Shown in pieces: positions 12,409 through 22,400 of a DNA stretch of 64,000 nt (position 1 is its first letter; each line of letters starts with the position of its first letter). The position numbers and the translations under genes are program-made. The notes under the pieces are model-generated. The model did no database searches, was not told the origin of the DNA, and saw only the letters and a program-made list of their open reading frames with translations. Origin of the DNA: Sarcocystis neurona (lineage: Eukaryota > Apicomplexa > Conoidasida > Eucoccidiorida > Sarcocystidae). The stretch spans positions 1,931,234 through 1,995,233 of the forward strand of contig KL647302.1 of assembly GCA_000727475.1 (NCBI GenBank), in the 5' to 3' direction.

Positions 12409-12795
12409 CTACAGGCAGCAAGTCGCAACTTTTTTCCTTCGTCGACCAGCACAAACGATGTGTCTGAACACGCACCATACGCGGGAGCGAATACACAAGT
12501 ACATATGCGGTATATGCACACCTACTGCATGTGAGTGCTCACATATAAAAGGACGAGCAACCGTTACACAAGCTTTCACGTAACCGGCGTGTGCATGTAT
12601 TCGTTACCTCGAAGTGCTGATCCGGCCATACGCACACAGAGGTAAAGAAAAGAAGTAATTTCTCCGTAAAACTGGTGGACCTTGACTATAGGGGACCGGA
12701 AGTTTTCTAACGGAGTTTTGAGAAAAGCACTTTACAAGCAGAGCAGGCAGATCCACTGTAGCAGTTACTGTAAAGGGGACACACCTCTTCAGCAT
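12409..12795 (-). CDS. Small basic protein, 2 exons, 80 aa, unknown
   Basis: Exon 1 runs from an ATG at 12795 to 12608 and ends at a donor AG|GTAACG. Exon 2 runs from 12463 (after TGTTCAG) to a TAG at 12411-12409. The phase-2 junction keeps frame, giving 80 residues. The N-terminus (MLKRC...) is basic and hydroxylated with no acidic residue until about position 15, which would suit a mitochondrial presequence. The C-terminus has a GRRRKKV cluster. The intron is 144 nt. No family was recognised. Support is an open frame plus consistent splicing only, so a chance reading is possible. Confidence 0.33.
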
Positions 12796-13060
12796 GGCAT
12801 TGTGTCACAACTGTTAGAACGCATGCCCAAATGAACTACCGTCGAAAGCTAGGGGGCCACAACTCACGGACGCTGAAGCAGGGGGAATGAGAGAACAGTT
12901 AATCGTCGCACACGTTTAACAAGGTGTGATAGGCTTGAGTAGAGGCCACCGCTAAATAATAGTGGAGACGGTTCAGAATGAGAAGTACACGAAGAAAAAG
13001 TGCATTGTGCACGTCCTTACCTGCTCAAGACACACAGCAAGGTGATGTACGCAACCTCTA

Positions 13061-13278
13061 CTACTCATGCAACACGATGCGGCCATTTCGTACAATAGGC
13101 AGTACCACTATAACGAAATGGTAATCTTCTACGTAGAGCCCTGAGCGCACGCAGTCTTCTAAAATGCTGTGTTTGTCAAAAGAATGTGACCGATCACCGT
13201 TTTCGGTGGAGACGACAACGCCGCGAACGCAAGACACGCACACCTGTTGAGGGCCGCTAGATGTGGGTGGGTAGGATC
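13061..13278 (-). CDS. C-terminal exon of an unknown protein
   Basis: This is an open minus-strand exon of about 72 codons. It follows an excellent acceptor, a run of pyrimidines ending CCCCCCAG, with phase 1 entry, and ends in TAG at 13061. The translation mixes polar and hydrophobic blocks and looks folded: VCVSCVRGVVVST, then HSILEDCVRSG, then a hydrophobic strand FVIVVLP before the end. A minus-strand frame upstream (13705-13325), rich in Ser-Pro motifs, may supply an earlier exon, but I could not fix the junction. Function unknown. Confidence 0.38.
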
Positions 13279-13837
13279 CTGGGGGGAGAGGGGGCCGCCA
13301 AGCCGGTAAATCGGGTGGCAGCAATTAGTCTAACGTGGGGGACAACAGTAAAGCTACACTCTCCATCGCAAGTATTTTTTGATTCGAATTAATGAAAGCA
13401 TTATTGTCACGTTTGGGTGACGTCGGTGATTGGCGCTTGATAGAGGAAGGGCTCAGTGCTTTATGGGTGCACTGAACATTTTTGGTGGGCTTTTTCACCA
13501 GCAGCAGCTGTGCGTTCGCAGGGATATTTTTCGTCCTCCTGTCTTCAGTGTCACATCTAATTAGAGAAACAAAAACACTACAGACAAGCAGGTTACGAGA
13601 AGGACAATGTCCCCTACCACACGCGTTCCAACTAACTGCCTTCACCCGAAAGTCCTCTCTCCGTGTCACGGCGGAAGTGCCGCGACACTGCCTATCGTGT
13701 TTCACCCAACCAGTTGCACACTCAGTCGTATTTCAAAAATATCCACCAATGACTAGTACCCGCTACACACGGTGGCACTCCCTCAGCTTTGATGCGTTTG
13801 CCGCGTGGCGTTATTCATCGCGGTTGAGTTAGTGCAG

Positions 13838-14320
13838 ATGCATTCATGTGTTCAGGGTTTCCTCATTGGAGCTGCTTACTGTCAGGTGCTTTTCTCAGCA
13901 GACGTACACGAACTTTACTACAAACCAACTAGACTCCTAAACAAGGTTGTAGCACTCATATCCACGCGTGAGCGCGTGTATGTGTGCATGGGGAGGTAGA
14001 GAGAGAGAGAGAGCAAGAGAGAGCGACACGCTCCCATTCTAGGTTAGAAGCAGGAGAGCCCTTGAGTGTATATTCGTCGATGACATAGTGCTGTGCATAC
14101 GTGCACATTACCCACTTACACACACCCTGTAAAGCATTTGTGCGTTAACAATTCCAAGGGCGCTGCAGCGAGTTGGTCTCTCATTTTACCAGAGAAAAGC
14201 TACCAAATCGTCGAAGCCGAGACTGGAAAAAGCTGCGTAACAGCTTTTGACACGTCGGAAGAGGAAAAGCTCAAAATTTACCGAATGATTGCAGACGTTT
14301 CACATCTGCTGTATGCGTAA
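13838..14320 (+). CDS. Small two-exon protein, 93 aa, unknown
   Basis: Exon 1 is 13838-13967, from an ATG to a donor ACGC|GTGAGC. Exon 2 is 14169-14320, after GCGCTGCAG, with a TAA stop. Both junction sides are phase 1, so the frame is kept. The 93-residue product has a hydrophobic start (GFLIGAAYCQVLF) and an acidic helical end with SEEEKLKIYRMIADV. An AG dinucleotide repeat sits in the intron at 13996-14022. Alternative: chance open frames on a sequence with few stops. I recognised no family with confidence. Confidence 0.4.
13996..14022. repeat. (AG)n microsatellite
   Basis: An interrupted AG dinucleotide run lies within the predicted intron of the 13838-14320 gene. Confidence 0.8.
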
Positions 14321-14687
14321 TGAGAATGCTTTGCAAAATGGGAAGGAGGGAGACTGTCTGCTAGTTAGCGGATCGAAGTGAAGCTTTAGAGAATACCAGT
14401 GACTAGTCCTCGTCTCTCTGACTGAACGGACACGTCGGCTCACAGGTGAAATCGAAATCCTGAGAGTTCGCACTGCTGTTCGCAAGAAGTCCACTCCATA
14501 ATGTGGACAACTATGTATGTAAAAACGGGATTTTTTCGTAAATAAAAAAAGAAAGCATCTTTTTACAGGTCCACTGGTAGTCGTAGGGATTCGATACGTA
14601 CAGCAATTCGAGAAGTAACGCGGTAAGACTTCAGTTTCTTTGAGGGAACCAGTGTGTTTCTCTTCTCATTTGCGGCCTGTTACACAG

Positions 14688-15106
14688 AAGCAGATATAAT
14701 TCGCAAACCTCCCAGGAAAACAGTGGACATTTTTCGTCACATCGACTTGCGGCACTCCCACCAATTTAAAGTTTGCATTAGTTGGGGCGGCACGCACGTC
14801 AAGGACATACGTGTATTTCAAAACTTCACACTATGTACGAACGCGGGTCAGAGTGGCACAAACCCGTCGTGTGTCTCGTTTGTTCCCAGCAAGCAGCGTA
14901 TTTCATTAAAGTATGCTCTGTCTGGTCATCATGGAGGGCTTCAATGCTCTCTTATGAAGGGGCCGGGCACTTTTGCTTCGGTGCCCGGTTTGAAGCCGTC
15001 CCAGTATTGGCGTGTCCAGAGCACTGCCTGCCCTTTTGGAACGAACTCAATCCAACGACAACGACTGCTATCGAGCAGTGTACTAGCACTGCACAGCAGG
15101 TGGTAA
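14688..15106 (+). CDS. Candidate plus-strand exon, unknown; conflicts with a minus-strand reading
   Basis: After an acceptor-like GTTACACAG the plus strand stays open for 139 codons to a TAA at 15106. The start (EADIIRKPPRKTVDIF) is charged and protein-like. However, an overlapping minus-strand frame (15088-14941) reads equally well, with WIEFVPKGQAVLWTRQYWDG. Both cannot be the main product. No ATG exon was found for either. Confidence 0.25.
14941..15088 (-). CDS. Candidate minus-strand exon rich in Trp/Tyr/Gly, unknown
   Basis: This exon follows an acceptor CTGCTGTGCAG with phase 2 entry and is open to a stop at 14941. Its 48 codons include the motif WTRQYWDGFKPGTEAKVPGP. That composition is more typical of a folded protein than the antisense frame. 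The upstream exon is not resolved. It overlaps the plus-strand candidate at 14688-15106. Confidence 0.3.
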
Positions 15107-15649
15107 TTCCCAACCACAGCGCATTGCAAGGCCGTACAAAAGTTCACCAGTTCCTGACAGGCAGCAGCTTGCTAGTTGTGTCAGCAGCGTGCACACTCTC
15201 CACACGACGACGCGGGCAAATAACGACTGTTGTGTACGATTGCCGTGTACACCGTGTCCAGGGGACTCGAAGTATTCAGACTTTTCAAGACTGAATATCA
15301 CCGTGGCACGTCAACTCTTGTAGCCTGCACCACCGAAACGGCAGAAATTCTCGTGCTCAGTTCTCACCAGAGGACAGCGGACGAGCGTTCGTTCGTTGGC
15401 CGGCATATCCTCCAAGAACTCCATCTTCTAAGATGGTAGAGATACAGTGACAAAAGCGGGGACACAAAGCCGCCTCAGATTATGTACGACAACTCAAGAC
15501 AGCAGTATGTCAATGTTATTGCGTCGTTTCGCCCCTCTCTGGTTCGTGCACACCGAGAAACCCCCAGATAGATACCTGTAGACATGTGTGAATACATTTG
15601 CAAAAGTGTACAAACACTTATGTGAATACACAGGTCTACTTATATGGCG

Positions 15650-15763
15650 CCTGCAAATCCCGTAGATGTGCATTTCTCGGCTTCCGTTCACGTGCACCAC
15701 GATTTCCACCTCCTCTGCACCACAGTTGATCTGCTCTCCCTCAGAAAACTCCAACAGCGTTTT
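15650..15763 (-). CDS. Candidate internal exon, acidic beta-rich, unknown
   Basis: On the minus strand, after an acceptor GCAGCCTAG, the frame opens with KTLLEFSEGEQ and continues through EEVEIVVHVNGS. This alternation suggests beta strands. The frame remains open to 15494, but its last part is microsatellite-like, so the exon probably ends near 15650. No donor is certain and no family was recognised. Confidence 0.3.
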
Positions 15764-16462
15764 CTAGGCTGCTTTGGTCTCTGCATATATCCAAGCGAGC
15801 ATTCGTCAATAAGTGTGCCATCACATACTACTCCCTCTACTATACAATGTGACTATACTGACATATGAACTACTTGTGTACACGGTATTCTACACCGCGT
15901 GTGGTGCGTCTCTGTCAGATTCACACCCTCGTCCTTAGAGCGACCACGCACGCACTTTTCCTTCAAAGAAAATTAGAGTGCCACTGTTGTACGGGACTTC
16001 TGCAAGTCGATCACGCACGTATTTTCAGCATAATCGTGTATCGTACACGCATCACGAAGCCATTTTTGTAGGCGTGTGGACACCGCGCACGTACATATTT
16101 GCTGCCACAGTATTCAAACGAAAAGCACTGCGCACGCCGAATACTTACGTGGGTGTTCGCACATACATATGTGCATCTATAGACACGCGCATATTTATTG
16201 TGGGCGCAAATCCACCACAATAGACTGCTGCGCTTCTGGATGTAATGGTACAGCCAGAATACGCTGTCCTTGGGTGCTACTCCTTTAAGCAGCATCCAAA
16301 AGGAATGCAACAGCAAATCAAACTACAGTCTGCACGACAGAAAGAATTGACAGCACACGTCTACTGACGAGTAATCTACCACCCCCGTCCAAAGCTACGG
16401 CATGCGCTAACGGAAGCACATGCCCACACGCCCGCACACTAGTGACTATTACTATCCAGGGA

Positions 16463-16777
16463 ATGAAACATAACCCCGCGTGTTCTCTCACTGATGCGTG
16501 GGCAGTGTTCACATGTTCGTACACAATCAATAAAGGTGTACTACGTACCATAAAACAGCAGCAAATAAGCCTCAACGCCGAATGGCTCAATTTTACAAGA
16601 AACTACGGCATGTCTAATATTCGCTCACATTTTGGATGTCTCTTTCCTTCGTCCGAGCATGTGTCTGCAAGAAGAAGGATGCGAAAAGAATTCAGTAGAG
16701 TGCTGGTACTCTTGGAGGCACTGAACGACAAACTGTGTTCTCTCTGCTGTTTTACTCTGCTACGACATCGTACGTAG
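16463..16777 (+). CDS. Candidate single-exon protein, about 104 aa, unknown
   Basis: A plus-strand frame runs from an ATG at 16463 to a stop at 16777. The C-terminal half contains a basic, probably helical stretch (SARRRMRKEFSRVLVLLEAL) and several aromatic residues. No splice evidence is needed. A minus-strand frame at 16590-16318 overlaps its start and is less polar. No function can be assigned. Confidence 0.35.
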   Translation: MKHNPACSLTDAWAVFTCSYTINKGVLRTIKQQQISLNAEWLNFTRNYGMSNIRSHFGCLFPSSEHVSARRRMRKEFSRVLVLLEALNDKLCSLCCFTLLRHRT

Positions 16778-17182
16778 GTGTACCCTCACATCCGTTGCAG
16801 AATTATTAGACTTAAGCGCCGGTCGTGCTCCTGCTCCTGCAGCTACTGGTGGTCCCACGGTGAAAGCTGCAGCGGCAGCTGACCTTTCAAAAGCCTCGAC
16901 GCCGTAATGCTTTTCACCGAGCTGCTGCTGCTGTTTTCCAAGCGGGCGCGGCTGACGTGTAGGTGTGCGGGCACTGCTGCGTGTACTGCGTGGGGAGCTG
17001 CCGGCGCTGGTGCTACACGGGCCGGTCCTGCTGGCACGCTCAAGCTGCTGATTGACGTGCTGTTGCTGTTGACTACAACTTGTGCTGTCGTTGTTGCAGT
17101 TCCCTCTGCAGCTTTGGTTGCAGCTGTCGTTGCGTGTACACAGCGAATTGACGCTGTTGCATTTGCTGCTACTGCTACGTTC

Positions 17183-17474
17183 CTAGGTTTTCCTTCCGAT
17201 GTCAGAGCTGCTGTTGCAACGTCCGCTGGTGCTGCTGATTCTTTGGTTGTTCCTGGTACCATTTTTACTATTCTCCGTGCCACCGGTAGTGCTGCTGCTG
17301 CTGCCGCTGCCAGTACTGTTGCTGCTGCTGCTCTTGTTGCTGTCGCCGTTCTTTTTCGTCTTCTGCTCAGGAAGCGCTTTGTACAGCTGGCGTCTTCTGC
17401 CTCTCCCTCGCGAATATCTAGCCGTGGCAGCGGGTCGCTGCGCCACCACCATGGTCGACTCCTGCATTTCAGAA
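17183..17474 (-). CDS. Basic, Ser/Asn-rich terminal exon; possible BRAP2 tail
   Basis: On the minus strand, after an acceptor CTGAAATGCAG with phase 0 entry, about 96 codons run to a TAG at 17183. The exon begins ESTMVVAQRP and has an SRGRGRRR cluster, then long Ser/Asn/Gly stretches. Human BRAP2 also ends in a short Ser- and Lys/Arg-rich tail. The preceding coiled-coil exon at 19555-19495 can end in phase 0 at CAG|GTAATT, so this may be the real BRAP2 C-terminus. Exons in between, such as 18281-18093 with LRQQQRAMYVSISSAAA, would need phase checking. Confidence 0.35.
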
Positions 17475-18092
17475 CACAACATGTCGCATTCGTACGGAAG
17501 AATGTACACTAATGGTACGTTACGTATCCGCCGTCAAACACATGTACGCAGACGTTGTTCGCGGTGGCCGATTAAATAAAAGCTCCCGTCTCGAGTAGAT
17601 ATAGCGCTCTACGCGCAATTCTAACCCCACAAATGGATTACTCTGTCTGTACTGAATTACGGCATTGGTCTGTCTTTCTCAACTAAAAACACGAGGAAAA
17701 GCTGCCTACCTAAGCGGATGAACGCAAAGATTGTGTGTGTGAGGGAAGCACACAAGCAGCACGCTTGAGCTGTATGGAAGCAGCCAACTGTTGCAACACG
17801 CGTGCCGCCACGAGTAACCGAAAACAGCGGTGCAGTGGGACGGCGGGCTGGGGAAACAGCAGCTGCGCGTCGACCGTAAGAAAACTTTGAAAGTTGCCCA
17901 GGCGCACAGCACACAAAATGCACAACACACATGCATGTGGATGATTGATACCAGCCGGACGTAGTAGCCTTATCTGGGCTATTAGGCAAGACTTAAACGC
18001 CAAGGCGCAGGTCTCTCTACAGAGTTACAAGGTTACAACTATATCTTCGTATTCGTCCTTCTCACGATAAGAACAGATACTTGTGTTTCCAA

Positions 18093-18281
18093 CTAAGGCT
18101 GCAACATGTGTGCAAGGCGCTGCGGCTCTCTCTCCCCTCGTGTGCACACGCGCATACGTGTGTCAATGACCTTCTGCACGTTTGCTGCCGCTGAGCTAAT
18201 TGACACATACATGGCACGCTGCTGTTGCCGAAGCCCGTCCTGGTCCTCTTCGCCGGTGCAGCTATTCAAGCACAACCCCAC
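18093..18281 (-). CDS. Candidate coiled-coil exon downstream of BRAP2
   Basis: A minus-strand frame is polar and helical: EEDQDGLRQQQRAMYV, then AAANVQKVIDT, then a possible donor ACAC|GTATGC. The L..QQR.(M)Y pattern loosely resembles the end of the BRAP2 coiled coil, where human BRAP2 has a DLMF motif. Its entry phase is not settled; acceptors for phase 1 and phase 2 both exist. If it belongs to BRAP2, the gene extends at least to here. Confidence 0.3.
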   Translation of the reverse strand: MGLCLNSCTGEEDQDGLRQQQRAMYVSISSAAANVQKVIDTRMRVCTRGEREPQRLAHMLQP

Positions 18282-18679
18282 TCCGATGCCTCTGCCTCTA
18301 CTGCGTATTATCTCCTCACCTACTGCAGCTGCTGACCATACTTTACATCAGTCACTGCAAGCTGTTGCCGCTGTCGTACCCGCTGCTGCTGGTACTGTTT
18401 TCGCAAACTGCTCCTGCTGCTTGTTCCCGCTACCTGCTCTTGCTATTGATGCCTGCCCGAATTCATACTGGCTGCCTGTCCTGTCTGTTGCGTCTCACAC
18501 TGCGTCCTAGTGGAGCTGCTGCGCCTCCCCACTATCACCGCTCCTTTCCGCTGCTCTTCCTTGTCTACTAATACTATAGCTAGCCACGCTGCTGACGGCT
18601 TCTGTTGAAACCGCCCGCTTCTACTATCTATATGCGTGGCCTACCTTAACCCCAGGTACCACGGCGAGCTGCTTCACCG

Positions 18680-18980
18680 CCTGAATGTGGAATGAGACTT
18701 CTCGAATCTGCAGAGTGATGCAGTATCAGAGGAGAGCAGCACCAAATAAGGAGCGGGCAACAGCAGGTCTTACAGGGAGAGCTCCAACAGCAGCACGAGT
18801 GCAGCGGCAGGAGCAGCAGGTGCAGCAGCAGCAGGTGCAGCCCCGTGACAGAAAGATGCAACCGCAGCAGCAGCAGTACTGGAGGGACAGCATCCCCGAG
18901 TCCACGACACAGAGAAAGACGGCTGCAACAGCCGCGAAACCGGCGGGAGCACACCAGCACGGGCGGCAGGTGTTCAAACA
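18680..18980. repeat. CAG-rich low-complexity block
   Basis: CAG/GCA/AGC triplets dominate, opening long frames on both strands (Gln/Ala on plus, Cys/Ala/Leu on minus). No start codon or splice context singles out a gene here. It lies downstream of the last firm BRAP2 exon. Confidence 0.55.
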
Positions 18981-19452
18981 CACAATTACCAGTACGGTTT
19001 CTGCACTGAGAAATTCTGATATACGAGCACATCAGCCCAGAACGGCGCCCACGCGTACACACACGTACACCCAGTGAGCACAGTAGAAAGTGACGTGGAT
19101 CCGGTTTTACATTCTACATATAAGCGTGCGCACATATAAAGATCTCTCTTCAGTTTAATACCACACCGTCAAGAAGTAAATAAAGTATAGGCGTAGGTGT
19201 TGTTCCATGTGCACTTGCGTCTACCAGATGAAGAGACGCGGGAAAGTCGTACAGCCGTTACATGCACCTTCTTCAATATAATGAGAAACCCGGACACCTG
19301 CATATAAACATGAGCGTATACATACATATCAGAGCGTACATACACATGTAAGCGTTTGCAGGCACAGAGAGATATATGTTCACTCATGCTTTTACACATA
19401 CACATAATACATGTATATATACACACACGCGTACGTGCGTGTAGATTCACAC

Positions 19453-22400
19453 TTATATACGAGCGCTTAGGTCTTTAAGAAGACGGTCAATTACCTGGAG
19501 CCGCAGGTCTTCGATTTTTGCGAGCCGCGTCTCCACGTGTTCCTCAACTCGGCGCCTGAAACACCCCCCAGCGCGCAGCGAAGCACCAGCAACAGCAGCA
19601 GCAGCAGCACTAAGAGAAGCAAGACGACCACCGGCACAGAGAGACACGGACACACAAGTGGACGTGGCCACTTGTAGGCACATAGACCCTAAGCGCCTAG
19701 ACGCGCACCACTTCACGTGCACAAGTGCAATATTCATGCGGATATCCACAGATATGCGTCCGTAGTTCTGACGTGCACATACGCCTGACAAAGAGAAACA
19801 GAAAGGAAAAACCTTCTTCACACCTCACGTCCAGGGAAGACACACCCGTGACCACACGGATGCTGCTGTACACAAAGTGCCTCTCCAAAACACACATGTA
19901 CTACGTCACCACCACGCACCCAGTCGAAAACAGAAAAAGCGGAGGCCGTCCCTACGGAATAAGTGAAGTCACACGCACAGAGACACACTTGTGTATCGGC
20001 GAGCATCTGTATGCATGTCAGCCGGTGTACAGTCGATCGTTTGTCTGCGTTTACGAATACACGAGTACGCGCCAGAAAAAACCGGCTACAGCACCACGGT
20101 GTCCTGAGTAGTTGGGTGCACTGCTCCACGCACAGAAGCGACACAAAGGAGCAGGTACAAAAACATGCGGGTATGCATCCATAAGGTAGCACATGCGCGC
20201 GTACAGCATTTGATGCGCTTACACATCCGTATTTACCTCTGTTTATACAAGAAAACTCAATTATCTTCTAACGGCTGTAATTTTCTCCCCGTGAACAGGA
20301 AGGTGACCTTAAGCACAAGCCACGAATGACGACCTCTGCTCTAAAGCGTCGGGGGGTCTCAAAGACACATGGGATATCAGAAGAATGATGAGCAGCACTC
20401 TCATTTCGCTATCGAAGCAGAGTGTCACTTTACATTTCCTACTCAGGGGCGCCGTTATCGTCCTTCTCTCTACGACCAGAGAGATAATAAAGACGTTGTA
20501 CACAGCCGCATGCATGCGCCACCGTTCTCTCCGAAGTGCTTAGAGCCCCTCCGCATCTGGAGGATATATCGCTGAGGCATAGAGTTCTCGTAGTATTGCT
20601 ATTCCACCGCATACTCATCGTTGGTGTCGCGAAAATTCAACAGTCTTTTTGTGATACATGCGCGCCTGTTCTGCTTGTATACGACGACTTCAATAACTAA
20701 CCGCTCTTCTTCTTGCAGAAGACGCGCAGCAGCTGCCTGCTGTAGTAACCGTTCGTGCAACCGCAGCAGCACCGTGTGACGCGTCGTCATCTTCTTCCCT
20801 TCTGCTGCTAGAGCTGCTGCCTCTGCTTCCAACTGCAATCACAGCAAGGGCAATAAAAGCAGAGCTCCATCACACACTCAACGCGCAAGCACCTGGCAGC
20901 AGCGGGAGCAGACAGCAACAGTAGCAGACATCAGCCGGACAGTCCTCCAGCACAGACAGGGTTCGACAACGGCATCCGCAGGACCCAGCGACAGAGAGCA
21001 ACCGGAGCAGCAAGGAACAGCACCGACAGAGCAGTGGCAGCAGTAGGCAGCACCACCAGAGTCTCGCTAGAGGACCGCACTGGCATGAGCGGAAAGCACG
21101 CCGTAAAACACCGCGGCAGGGCACCAGCAACAGCAAGGCAGCGGTAGCAGCGCAGTCGCACAACAGCCTGCGCCCCCCGAAGCAGGAACACCGAAAGACT
21201 CGCAGGAGTAAAGCTGCTGCTACGGAGCAGCAACAGCAGCGGCACAAGGGCACTACAACACCAGCGGCAGAGAGCAGCAGCAGCACGTAGTGCGAACGTA
21301 CCGCAGCTAGAGCGTCACTCTCACGTTTGACCTGGGCCTGGAGTTCATTAACAGCCTGCAGCGCCACCTTCGCCGCCTCGTTGCACTCCTGTCAAGCGGA
21401 AGCACGCACGCGTACCTTTATACAGACGCTTTTACACAGCTACAGACACGTATGTCTGCACTCTTACCTGTCTAACCAGTCACGCCTGTAGACACGTATA
21501 TGCATACAAGCATAGGCATTTTTACATATATATATATATATATATATGTATACGTACGTACGTGCAGATGCATTTGCCACCACCAGATGAATGCGTTGCA
21601 TGCAGCTCCTCACACCGGAAAGGTGACAGGTGAATAGCCCGCAAAAAGAGACGTGGCGGTCGTCAGGAAGAGGTGGCCGCCGCCCGGCTTCCTCGTCCAT
21701 GCGTACCCGCTGAACCGCATCTGGCGGCCAGAGCGCCTCAGACGGTACACAAATCTGCACATTACGAAAACGAACCTCCGGAAGATGTACTGCTGCAAAT
21801 ACACATTTTCATATACATATATACCAGTTCGCACGTGAAGGCGATATACCTTAGCGCGTACACATACGTACGCACATACGTACACACACGTACAAGGAGC
21901 AGGCACAGGTATACACACATGTAGGTAACTCTACACACAGGTGGCTTCAGTCAGCTACGAGTGGGGTCTACCCCCATATTAATCTCTATACATGCAAGCA
22001 CACTTACACGCGCATCCCGGGACGTGGCGGACGCACGCGTAGGTGTCTACCTATGCATACAAATGCAGAGATGTACGTACAAATACATACGTGCACATAT
22101 ATACATATAATATATCTTTGAATGACCCCATTTCATCCGCCTTCTATGCACACCTACATGCCACAGACTTCTGGTCAGCACGCACAAATGTTGAAAACGC
22201 TTGTAGTGGCCAGCGACCGCTTCACGACTGATCCCACAGGCAGACACCTAAATGTGTACGTCTCATCCACACATTCGGATGTCTAGAAGTCTTTCAATTA
22301 CCTCTTCAACTGTCTCTGTATCTGACTGGCTATCGACGTGGATGTTTGCTTTTCTCTATCTGCACATAATACACACCTGTAGGCCCATTTATACGGCTAT

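Noticed and set aside
16843..17512. Ala-rich frames on both strands (146 and 201 codons)
   Set aside because: They are generated by CTG/CAG triplets and overlap the better-supported Ser/Asn-rich terminal exon in another frame.
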